Source: Acidimicrobiia bacterium
GTDB lineage: Bacteria > Actinomycetota > Acidimicrobiia > Spongiisociales > UBA5794
Length of the DNA: 58,186 nt
Assembly (NCBI GenBank): GCA_036396535.1
Contig: DASWKR010000003.1
Location: forward strand, 1-58,186
Direction: 5' to 3'
Made by a program: the position numbers and the translations under genes. The first letter of the stretch is position 1; each line of letters begins with the position of its first letter. A model generated the notes under the pieces. That model was not told the origin of the DNA. It did no database searches and saw only the letters and a program-made list of their open reading frames with translations. Shown piece after piece: positions 1-6,630 of the stretch.

Positions 1-1
1 A

Positions 2-877
2 ACCACGTCGACGACGCCCGAGCCTGCGGTCGGTTGGTCGATCGCCTACCCGGCAGACTGGGACCGAGCCGATTCCGAGCTGATGCCCGACCTGGCGTGG
101 CAGTCGCTCACCCTGGCGACCTTCCCTCTCGAGCCGGGCGGCGTTCGATGCGCCTATCTCCCCGAGAACGCCATCCGTGCCCTCGGCCCGCACGACGCGA
201 TGCTCACGGCGAGCTTCACCGGCAACCCAGCGAGCGGCGCGGCGCCCTGGCCCGTTGGCGGCTTCGACGCCCACGTCCTTCCAACAACGGAGAGCACGGA
301 CGCCAACGATTGCGCCCTACCTCCCGACCTCGAGGTGCGATCGGGATCCTTCGACCTCCAGGGGAACGAGACCTTCCTGTTCGTGGCATTCGGGGCAGAC
401 GTCGATGAGGCGACTCGGGACGGTGTCTGGGCGACCCTCACGTCCGTACGGCCCGGGAGCGATCGCCCTGCGGAGAGGGCGCCCGTGTGTATCGCAACCC
501 GACCTCCGCTGCCTCCGTTCACGCCGCCTGAGCCATACGATCCGGCACCGACGGGTGCGGGGTCGGTCTGGTATGGCACCGACGATCTGTGGACGGTGCT
601 CCCCACGGATGGGACGTTCCGGCCGACGAAGAGCGTGTGGTGGAGCACGCATTTCAGAGGGGGCGCCGTCGAGTCGACGCCGGCGATCTCTGTCACCCAC
701 GAACCGGTCGGCTCGGATGACCCGGTCGAGCACAGCGGGGAGCTCGGCACGAACGCATACACGCCCGAGGACGGCTGGTTCATGATCGCCGACATCGACT
801 TCGTGCCGTCCGGGTGTTGGAGGGTCACGGCGAGCTATCGAGACGCCGTGTTGAGCTACGTCGCCGAGGTGCCCTGA
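2..877 (+). CDS. Exported protein of unknown function, C-terminal part (5' truncated by window edge)
   Basis: The reading frame is open to the first base of the window, so the start lies upstream; about 291 residues are visible. The visible part opens with a Thr/Pro-rich stretch (TTSTTPEP) followed by VGWSIAYPADW. This resembles the linker plus YPxxW domain at the C-terminus of the zinc-ribbon protein at 6624-7745 (VGFSVDYPSGW), so I infer an anchored protein whose C-terminal domain lies outside the cell. The visible part has four cysteines. A second half (about residue 180 on) follows a Pro-rich spacer. It is followed by a 36-bp palindrome and a convergent PPK2 gene. Function unknown; the YPxxW comparison is by eye only. 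Confidence 0.7.
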   Translation, partial: TTSTTPEPAVGWSIAYPADWDRADSELMPDLAWQSLTLATFPLEPGGVRCAYLPENAIRALGPHDAMLTASFTGNPASGAAPWPVGGFDAHVLPTTESTDANDCALPPDLEVRSGSFDLQGNETFLFVAFGADVDEATRDGVWATLTSVRPGSDRPAERAPVCIATRPPLPPFTPPEPYDPAPTGAGSVWYGTDDLWTVLPTDGTFRPTKSVWWSTHFRGGAVESTPAISVTHEPVGSDDPVEHSGELGTNAYTPEDGWFMIADIDFVPSGCWRVTASYRDAVLSYVAEVP

Positions 878-906
878 CCCGGCTCGACGCTTCCCCCTCC
901 GTTCCG

Positions 907-942
907 GCGTCCCCCCGCCGCGTATGTGCGATGGGGGGACGC
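907..942. repeat. 36-bp palindromic element, copy 1 (possible bidirectional terminator)
   Basis: Perfect 10-bp inverted repeat, GCGTCCCCCC (907-916) and GGGGGGACGC (933-942), around a 16-nt centre. It lies between two convergent genes. A 36-bp relative with 30 of 36 bases identical lies at 53662-53697, also between convergent genes. There is no U-tract, so it is not a classical intrinsic terminator, but the position suits bidirectional termination. Confidence 0.7.
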
Positions 943-980
943 AAGAACGGATGGAGGCCGGGCCCCACTGCTCCCGCCGC

Positions 981-1862
981 CTAGTACACCTCGGGCACGA
1001 ACGTCTGCTCGGAGATCGGCGGCCGGATGTAGCTCGTGTCGGTCTGCCTGGGAGGCAGGTCGACCGGATCCGGGGTCGTGTCTTCGTACGGGATCATCGA
1101 CAGCAGGTGGGCGATGCAGTTGAGCCTGGACCGTCGCTTGTCGTCTGCGTTCACGACGAACCACGGCGCCTGCTTGATGTCGGTGTGGTCGAACATGATG
1201 TCCTTGGCGCGGGAGTACTCGACCCACTTGCCTCGCGACTCGATGTCCATGGGACTGAGCTTCCAGCGCTTCGTCGGATCGAGCATGCGGTCGGCGAACC
1301 GGGCTTCCTGGACCTCGTCGCTCACCGAGAACCAGTACTTGATGAGGATGATCCCCGAACGCACCAGCATCCGCTCGAACTCCGGGCACGACCTGAGGAA
1401 CTCGCGGTACTCCTCCTCGGTGCAGAAGCCCATGACGGGCTCGACGAGGGCGCGGTTGTACCAGGAGCGGTCGAAGAGGACCATCTCGCCGGCCGCCGGC
1501 AGCTCCTCGACGTACCTCTGGAACCACCATTGCGTTCGCCTGCGGTCGGACGGCGTCCCGAGGGCGACGAGCCTGACGACTCGCGGGTTGGTTCGCTCGG
1601 CGATCCGTTTGAGGACACCGCCTTTTCCGGCGGCGTCGCGGCCCTCGAATATGACGACGACCTTGAGGCCCTGCCGCTTGATCCACTCCTGCAGCTTGAC
1701 GAGCTCCTGCTGGAGGCGCGTGAGCTCGTCCTCGTAGAACTGGCGCTTCAGCTTCGGCTTGGTGACGGTCTTCTCCGGCTCGACGAGCCTGAAGTGCGAC
1801 GACGCCTCCGGCTGATCTCGTGGGGAATCTCCGTCCGGCTCCTGCGGTGTTGGCCGCTCCAT
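981..1862 (-). CDS. ppk2: Polyphosphate kinase 2 family protein (PPK2 class I-like)
   Basis: PPK2 enzymes transfer phosphate between polyphosphate and nucleoside diphosphates in the cytoplasm, most often to make GTP or ATP. The 293-residue protein has the usual length for a one-domain PPK2. It shows the Walker A motif GRDAAGKGG (residues 74-82), the lid-type DRSWYNR motif (131-137) and the basic region around RRRTQWW (about 107-113). The ATG at 1862 is preceded by GGAGG with good spacing, which decides the start against a much longer open frame. It is transcribed divergently from the YqeG-like gene. A separate exopolyphosphatase gene lies at 52747-53652, so the window holds both a polyP kinase and a polyP hydrolase, not linked in one operon. 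Confidence 0.95.
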   Translation of the reverse strand: MERPTPQEPDGDSPRDQPEASSHFRLVEPEKTVTKPKLKRQFYEDELTRLQQELVKLQEWIKRQGLKVVVIFEGRDAAGKGGVLKRIAERTNPRVVRLVALGTPSDRRRTQWWFQRYVEELPAAGEMVLFDRSWYNRALVEPVMGFCTEEEYREFLRSCPEFERMLVRSGIILIKYWFSVSDEVQEARFADRMLDPTKRWKLSPMDIESRGKWVEYSRAKDIMFDHTDIKQAPWFVVNADDKRRSRLNCIAHLLSMIPYEDTTPDPVDLPPRQTDTSYIRPPISEQTFVPEVY

Positions 1863-2009
1863 CGTGCCTCCACGCTCGTGTTCAACTGACCATACCGAGG
1901 CGAGGCCGCCGTTGCTCGGTGAGCCGCGCCGCTCGATCCTGACGCCGCACCCAGGCATTACCCTCGCCGTCATAGAGGCACACCAGTCCCCAACCGATGG
2001 ACTCTCGTC

Positions 2010-2501
2010 GTGATGAGTCGGGTACCGCGGCGGTCGGTTCACGACCTGGATGAGGTCGTGTCGGTCGTCGCCGCCGTCGCCGCTTCCGGCGATCCGGTAG
2101 TCCTCATCCTGGACGTCGACAACACGCTCGCTCCCCAAGGCTCCGAGCCGGAGGAGTTCGGACGCCTCGTCAACGCGGCGATCGACCGGCTGGAGACGAT
2201 CGAGGCCATCGATCGCCTGATCGTGCTGAGCAACGGTGCTCAACGAGGTGTGCCCCGAATGGTCAGTCGGGGAAACAAGCCGTGGACGACCCGTCGCCGG
2301 CTCGGGCTGCGCGGTGGTGACGACACCGTCATCGTGGTCGGCGATCAGGTGCTGACCGACGGCTTGCTGGCGTGGCGCCTCGGGGCGTCGTTCCTCTATC
2401 TGGTGATCGACGACGAGACGGAGTCCGCCCCCCAAGCCGGTATGCGACGGATCGGGCGTTGGGTGACGAGGCTGCTGTTTCGCCCCTGGCCGAACCGCTG
2501 A
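2010..2501 (+). CDS. HAD-superfamily phosphatase, YqeG/GEP4-like
   Basis: A 163-residue HAD phosphatase with motif I DVDNTL (residues 35-40), motif II region LSNGAQRG (73-80), a motif III lysine in RGNKPW (K90), and motif IV GDQVLTD (111-117). The compact form without a large cap domain matches the YqeG/phosphatidylglycerophosphatase-like group; the substrate here is unknown. The start is GTG at 2010 or the ATG directly after it at 2013. It is divergent from ppk2 across about 150 bp. Phosphatidylglycerophosphatase is a plausible role because the window also holds PgsA and PlsY, but nothing links the genes directly. Confidence 0.8.
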   Translation: MMSRVPRRSVHDLDEVVSVVAAVAASGDPVVLILDVDNTLAPQGSEPEEFGRLVNAAIDRLETIEAIDRLIVLSNGAQRGVPRMVSRGNKPWTTRRRLGLRGGDDTVIVVGDQVLTDGLLAWRLGASFLYLVIDDETESAPQAGMRRIGRWVTRLLFRPWPNR

Positions 2502-2629
2502 ACGGCCGAGGCACGGCGCGTTGCCGGGAGGCCCGTGTACCTTCGGATCGTGTCGGGTACATGGCACACCCGAGGCCGGGCCTAGGGACGGCTGGCGGTG
2601 TGGATCGCTCGAAGTTCGCTCCGCTTGAG

Positions 2630-2651
2630 CGCCCCCGGCAGGATTCGAACC
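2630..2651 (-). pseudogene. tRNA-Arg 3'-end fragment, distal copy
   Basis: Identical to the last 22 nt of the tRNA-Arg at 2931-3003, including the acceptor 3' strand and TTCGAAT loop. Upstream of it the sequence does not fold into the remaining arms, and only part of the T stem can pair, so it is not a working tRNA. Confidence 0.8.
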
Positions 2652-2779
2652 AGAAGGCACGCCGGTGCGATCCCGTCTTCCTGTGGATCACCAGGCGAGG
2701 GTGAGGGCGAGGTCGATGGTCCTGGCCGGGTGTGGGGACGGCTGGCGGTGTGGATCGCTCGAAGTTCGCTCCGCTTGAG

Positions 2780-2801
2780 CGCCCCCGGCAGGATTCGAAC
2801 C
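2780..2801 (-). pseudogene. tRNA-Arg 3'-end fragment, proximal copy
   Basis: Same 22-nt tRNA 3' end as at 2630-2651, 150 bp nearer the intact gene. No D or anticodon arm precedes it, so it is a remnant produced by the tandem repetition or by integration at the tRNA. Confidence 0.8.
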
Positions 2802-2930
2802 AAAAGGCGCGCCGGCGCGCTCCCGTCTTCCTGTGGATCACCGGGCGAGGATGAGAAGGCGAGGTAGTTGACCTGGCCGGGTGTGGGGACGGCTGGCGGT
2901 GTGGATCGCTCGAAGTTCGCTCCGCTTGAG

Positions 2931-3003
2931 CGCCCCCGGCAGGATTCGAACCTGCGACACCCGGTTTAGGAAACCGGTGCTCTATCCCCTGAGCTACGAG
3001 GGC
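2931..3003 (-). tRNA. tRNA-Arg (anticodon CCT)
   Basis: Read on the minus strand, the cloverleaf is complete: acceptor GCCCTCG/CGGGGGC with one G-U pair, D stem GCTC/GAGC, anticodon stem CCGGT/ACCGG with loop TTCCTAA (anticodon CCT, reads AGG), and T stem GCAGG/CCTGC with loop TTCGAAT. It is 73 nt with a G discriminator, and CCA is not encoded. Two truncated copies of its 3' end follow it downstream. Confidence 0.97.
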
Positions 3004-3196
3004 GTGAATTGGTGAACCGCCCGTGGGAGGCCCTCTCTGCGCCTCCCATCCAAGTCTACGGCAGCGTCAGATTCGGTTTGGGCCTCTCATGAGATCGATG
3101 TAGCCGTTCTCTCTTCATGTGGTCCGCTCTCCATCGGGTTGGTGATCGGGGTTGGTGATCGGGGTTGGTCGAGGGGTTCCACTCGTTCTTCAAGTG

Positions 3197-3214
3197 CCGT
3201 ACAATCACCGTACA
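3197..3214 (+). promoter_or_regulatory. Toxin-antitoxin promoter with two operator-like half sites
   Basis: CCGTACA occurs at 3197-3203 and again at 3208-3214, 11 bp apart, which is one helical turn. The first copy overlaps a good -10 box, TACAAT (3200-3205). The antitoxin ATG follows at 3216. Ribbon-helix-helix antitoxins commonly bind such spaced repeats to repress their own operon; binding here is inferred. Confidence 0.55.
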
Positions 3215-3215
3215 G

Positions 3216-3491
3216 ATGGCAGCCGCACGCACTTCACGGATCGAATTGCGCGCCGACCCCGAGCGCGAGCGACGCATTCGCTACGCCGCGGAGCTGGAGC
3301 GCCAGTCGTTGAGCGCCTTTGTGCTCGACGCCGCTTCCGACCGCGCCGAGGAGGTCATTGCCTCGGCATCGGCGACCGTCGTGCCCTCCGATTTCTTCGA
3401 CCAGCTCTGGGACGCTCTCGATGGGCCCCCTACGCCGAGTCCAGCCCTGCAACGGCGAGCCCAGGGCCGGCGGCGAGTCGACCAGCGCTGA
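3216..3491 (+). CDS. DUF1778-type ribbon-helix-helix antitoxin
   Basis: A 91-residue protein starting MAAARTSRIELRADPERE, with the RIELR strand and following helices typical of DUF1778 (TacA/AtaR-like) antitoxins. Its N-terminal ribbon-helix-helix should bind the operator. The C-terminal tail (about residues 45-91, with SDFFDQLWDAL) would wrap and neutralise the acetyltransferase toxin. The ATG at 3216 is chosen rather than an upstream in-frame GTG because the DUF1778 homology starts there and the promoter lies just before it. The stop is 3 nt before the GTG of the toxin gene, the usual coupling for this module. Confidence 0.88.
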   Translation: MAAARTSRIELRADPERERRIRYAAELERQSLSAFVLDAASDRAEEVIASASATVVPSDFFDQLWDALDGPPTPSPALQRRAQGRRRVDQR

Positions 3492-3494
3492 GCT

Positions 3495-4004
3495 GTGGCC
3501 CGGTTCGTTTCCGAGCGGCTCGGCCCGCACCACCACGTCGGGGAGTTTCGCTGTGGGGTGGAGGCGCTCGACCGGTGGGTGGTCGACCATGCGATCCACG
3601 CTCAGTCGATGCGTACCGCCCAGACCTTCGTTTGGCATGCAGGCGACGAACGAGTCGTCGGCTACTTCAGCCTCGCCGCTCATCTGGTGATACGCGGCGA
3701 GCTTCCAAAGAAGCTCGGACGGGGATCACCCACGTCGATTCCAGCGGTGATGCTGGCCCGCCTCGCCCTCGATGTTGGGCTACACGGCGACGGGCTGGGA
3801 GGAGAGCTCCTCTGGGATGCACTTACTCGAGCTCGGGTCGCCTCCGACATCGCCGCGGCACGACTTGTCGTTGTCGACGCCATCAGCGCAGAGGCGGCCG
3901 GGTTCTACGAGCACCACGGCTTCACGCGCATCTCTGATGACCCGAACCGCCTCGCCCAGAAGATGAGCGACATCGCCCGCGCCCTCGACGGGAGACCCGA
4001 ATAG
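3495..4004 (+). CDS. GNAT-family acetyltransferase toxin (TacT/AtaT-like)
   Basis: A 169-residue GNAT protein. The acetyl-CoA binding loop is seen at about residues 96-103 (GLHGDGLG), preceded by the strand with ARLALD. The C-terminal FYEHHGF (137-143) carries the tyrosine that often acts as general acid. Family members paired with DUF1778 antitoxins acetylate the amino group of charged tRNAs and block translation; that substrate is inferred from the family. It starts at GTG 3495, 3 nt after the antitoxin stop, so translational coupling is likely. Length and motifs are intact, so the toxin is probably functional. Confidence 0.88.
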   Translation: MARFVSERLGPHHHVGEFRCGVEALDRWVVDHAIHAQSMRTAQTFVWHAGDERVVGYFSLAAHLVIRGELPKKLGRGSPTSIPAVMLARLALDVGLHGDGLGGELLWDALTRARVASDIAAARLVVVDAISAEAAGFYEHHGFTRISDDPNRLAQKMSDIARALDGRPE

Positions 4005-4065
4005 CGATCCGGGACGGCCGGATGATGAGGATTCTTGTCACCGGTGGAGGTGTGCCACGCACGCC

Positions 4066-4578
4066 TCACGCCTGATCGTGCACCGGCTCAGCTCGGAGCC
4101 TGCCGTATCCGATCAGTGCACAGCCGGCGGCGATCGCGACCAGCGAGATCACAGTCAGCGCTTGCTGGGCTCCGGTGAGCGCCGGAGCATCTTCGAAACC
4201 CAGCCGCACACCGGTCGCGTAGGCGACCAGGTAGAGCACGGATCCGAGAAGAAAGGCCGCCCCTGCGATCGATGCCCTCCTTTCCAGCACAGCAGACAAC
4301 CCCACCAGCCACAGTCCGATGTATATCAACGGCCCGACGGTCAGCAGCCCGGTCACGGTCGCACCGACTCCCACCCTCGTCAGTAGCCGGATGGGCCTGG
4401 ACGCATCCGAATATCGCGCGTGGGCGATCAAACCGACGCTGAGAAGGCCGATCGAGAGCCCGTGGACACTCAGCGCGAATGCCCAGGGTTGGAGGTCGCC
4501 CAACCAGAAGAGGAGGAACACCACGCCGCCGGCGATCATCGACCATCCTGCGACCTGCGTGTTGTCAAGCGCTCTCAT
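4066..4578 (-). CDS. Multi-pass membrane protein of unknown function
   Basis: A 170-residue hydrophobic protein with about five membrane segments (near residues 8-26, 33-50, 72-92, 104-122 and 138-158) separated by short polar loops, and a short charged C-terminus. No family motif is recognised. It starts with ATG at 4578, 24 nt downstream of the short SnoaL-like gene on the same strand, so the two may be cotranscribed. Function unknown; the call rests on hydropathy and length. Confidence 0.6.
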   Translation of the reverse strand: MRALDNTQVAGWSMIAGGVVFLLFWLGDLQPWAFALSVHGLSIGLLSVGLIAHARYSDASRPIRLLTRVGVGATVTGLLTVGPLIYIGLWLVGLSAVLERRASIAGAAFLLGSVLYLVAYATGVRLGFEDAPALTGAQQALTVISLVAIAAGCALIGYGRLRAEPVHDQA

Positions 4579-4602
4579 CGCGAACCCCGAGTCGGTCCCA
4601 CC

Positions 4603-4839
4603 TCAAGCCTGCGTTACGGGCGTGGCGGCTGACCCAGCAGAAGATTCGATCGTGTTTCCTTCAGCTAACCACGACTCGATCCAACGCTCGACCTGCTCCA
4701 TCCCACGGTAGGTGGGGCCGTGCGACTCGATGACAACACAGTTCGGATCGAGAGCATCCAGAATCATACTGGAGTCACCGGCCTTCCACCCCTCGACATA
4801 CCGCCGCACCAAGCGGGCACCAACATCGTCTCCTGCCAT
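4603..4839 (-). CDS. Short NTF2/SnoaL-like protein, C-terminally truncated
   Basis: A 78-residue protein. The N-terminal helix with RRYVEGWKAGD followed by ALDPNCVVIESHGPTYRGMEQVERW matches the first half of SnoaL-like/nuclear-transport-factor-2 folds, which are usually 110-140 residues. The second half of the cone-shaped sheet is missing: after GMEQVERWIESWLAEG the frame ends in a short Ser/Ala tail. I see no continuation of the fold in other frames before the next gene, so this is probably a decayed or minimal version. A complete member of the family lies at 9308-9802. Confidence 0.5.
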   Translation of the reverse strand: MAGDDVGARLVRRYVEGWKAGDSSMILDALDPNCVVIESHGPTYRGMEQVERWIESWLAEGNTIESSAGSAATPVTQA

Positions 4840-4989
4840 CAGGGCACCCTACCGAGCGGCAGCCAGTAGACCGCGATCTCCTCAACGGACCGTGGGAGGG
4901 TTTCCTGATCGACCGGGTAACACACCACGTTCCTCAAGACGGCTTCTCTCCCGACCGATCAAACACCATCGAGACCAAGGACGATCTCC

Positions 4990-6630
4990 ATGGCGCACCC
5001 GGTCATCCGTCGGAGAGAACCTGCAGCAACGTCTGAGCCGCAGCCCGCCGGCAAGCGTCGGCGTGCGGTGGCGGGTCTCGTCGCCGCGTTGATGGTCCTC
5101 GGGTGGTTGGGGGCTCGCTCCGCCGCTGCTCAGGAAGAGCGATTGATCTGCCCTGCCGAGTTGGGTGGTCGTGACCTCTCCTTCGAGAAGGCATGGCTCG
5201 ATGAGGAGTCGTCGGTCGACGGTCAGGAGGCCGATGGGCTCTATGTGGTCACGAGCTTCCGCAAGCTCCTCTGTGGCTACGAGAACCCCAGCTCGTTCAA
5301 TCTCAACACCGTGGACGTGGTCTGGTTCTCGACGGATCATGCCGATTACACATTCGGCTGTCACGACGGCTACGACGTCGCCGGAGAACCCCCCTCCGAG
5401 TATCTCGCCAGCCCCACCCACTACGTGGAGGCGATCATCCGCGTGAAACCTCGGTTGGCCGCCGCGGCGAGCGCGCTCGCCGCCCGTCTGATCTCGGCTG
5501 CGGAGGCGGTCGCCCCGCGGTGTGGCGAGCCACCTACCGAGGGCGGGGACGATGTCGAGGACACCGTCGGCGGTGGGGAGCCTGTCGGCTCGACGACCAC
5601 GACGACCGAGGATGTGGCCGCCAAGGGCGACCCCGACGACATCGGCGCCGATCAGCCCGACGATGAGGCGGCCGCAGGGGGCACCCCGGCCGATGACGAT
5701 GTCGATGCCCGAGCCGAGCCCGAGCCCAGCAACGAGCCCGGCGATCAGCCCAGCGATGGGCCCAGCGAGGAGGCCCTGCTGATTGCCGCAGGGTTGATCC
5801 TGCTTCTCCTCGGTGGGGGAAGCGTCGCCCGCTCGCGGCGGCGGAAGAGACCACCCGGTGAGTCGGTCGGTGATCGCGGGGCACGCCAGATAGGGGGCTT
5901 CCTCCTGCACTTCCCGCCCGATCTCCTACTACAACGGCTCGGGATCACCAAGGCGCCGGAAGAGGCCGCCCCAGCTCCTCAGGACCAGCCCGAGCATCGC
6001 CCAAGCCGAACCCCGGTACCTCCCTTCGAGGAGCTCGAGCGCCACTTCGCGGAAAGCGTGGCCTACCGCGCCGAGCAGGGATATCGCGTGCGGAACCGAA
6101 ACCTGATCGAGAAGTCATGGAACACGTTCCTCGATCCGTTCTGGAACGACCCGACAAGCGGACAGTGCGGCGAGTATGCGGAGTGGGGCGAGCAATGGAC
6201 GCGCGGGTTCGTGCGCGATCGGTTCGGGCCCGACGCCTTGGTGGACACCATCGTCGTCGAAGAGCGTTCGACGGTGACCCCCGACGGCATTCGTGACGGG
6301 CTGGACGGGCTGTATCGGGCGAACCATGCCGCAACCCGGGTGATCCTTCCCGACGGCCGGCGACTCGTCCTCGACTATTGGGACGCCCTCGGCCGCAACC
6401 TCGGCAGCCCGCCCCGGTTGCGCGACGAATCGGATTGGGCGGCGGACTGGATGGCGGAGATCGGTGAAGGCATGGTGGACCGACCCGAAGCGGAGCTCAC
6501 CTTGAAAAACTACGTGGAGCAGTACGGCTCGGAGCGTGCCTTCGACGCCTACCGGCGAACCATGGAGAAGGAGGGGCGGGGAGCTCTCGCCGAGGTCCTG
6601 ATCAGATCGTGGGACCGTCAGCCATGGTGA
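4990..6630 (+). CDS. Membrane protein with extracellular Cys-rich domain and cytosolic Cys/His/Asp peptidase-like domain
   Basis: A 546-residue modular protein. Residues 22-48 look like a signal sequence (KRRR, a hydrophobic run to about 41, then ARSAAAQ). Residues 49-180 form a domain with four cysteines (C54, C95, C124, C178), suited to two disulfides. Residues 181-260 are a Thr/Asp/Glu/Pro-rich linker. Residues 262-280 are a membrane segment followed by RSRRRKR, so the rest should be cytosolic. The C-terminal domain (about 345-540) has GQCGEYAEW (C393), NHAATRV (H446) and LDYWDAL (D462/D465), an order and spacing that recall transglutaminase/papain-like cysteine enzymes. Start: ATG 4990 after AAGGA. 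It overlaps the next gene by 7 nt. The catalytic assignment is inference; I do not recognise the family. Confidence 0.75.
   Translation: MAHPVIRRREPAATSEPQPAGKRRRAVAGLVAALMVLGWLGARSAAAQEERLICPAELGGRDLSFEKAWLDEESSVDGQEADGLYVVTSFRKLLCGYENPSSFNLNTVDVVWFSTDHADYTFGCHDGYDVAGEPPSEYLASPTHYVEAIIRVKPRLAAAASALAARLISAAEAVAPRCGEPPTEGGDDVEDTVGGGEPVGSTTTTTEDVAAKGDPDDIGADQPDDEAAAGGTPADDDVDARAEPEPSNEPGDQPSDGPSEEALLIAAGLILLLLGGGSVARSRRRKRPPGESVGDRGARQIGGFLLHFPPDLLLQRLGITKAPEEAAPAPQDQPEHRPSRTPVPPFEELERHFAESVAYRAEQGYRVRNRNLIEKSWNTFLDPFWNDPTSGQCGEYAEWGEQWTRGFVRDRFGPDALVDTIVVEERSTVTPDGIRDGLDGLYRANHAATRVILPDGRRLVLDYWDALGRNLGSPPRLRDESDWAADWMAEIGEGMVDRPEAELTLKNYVEQYGSERAFDAYRRTMEKEGRGALAEVLIRSWDRQPW

Larger units (their letters stand above)
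2586..2951. repeat. Tandem repeat (about 150 bp, 2.4 copies) carrying tRNA-Arg 3' ends
   Basis: Three copies begin at 2586, 2736 and 2887 (periods 150 and 151). The first 66 bases are identical in all three and end with 22 nt of the 3' end of tRNA-Arg, with acceptor strand and half of the T arm. The third copy runs on into the intact tRNA. The first two switch to a second block, similar between them (for example GTCTTCCTGTGGATCACC at about 2675 and 2825) but unrelated to the tRNA body. The whole stretch 2502-2930 holds no credible protein gene. Confidence 0.9.

Noticed and set aside
2580-2830. Two further tRNA genes
   Set aside because: Only the 3' 22 nt match; no D or anticodon arm can be folded and the T stem is broken.
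2329-2841. Minus-strand frame with a repeated peptide (FWFESCRGRSSGANFE)
   Set aside because: The repeat is the translation of the 150-bp tRNA-tail repeats and overlaps the YqeG-like gene; no independent coding evidence.
2586-2951. CRISPR array
   Set aside because: Only 2.4 copies with a 150-bp period and long identical blocks; no spacer pattern and no cas gene.
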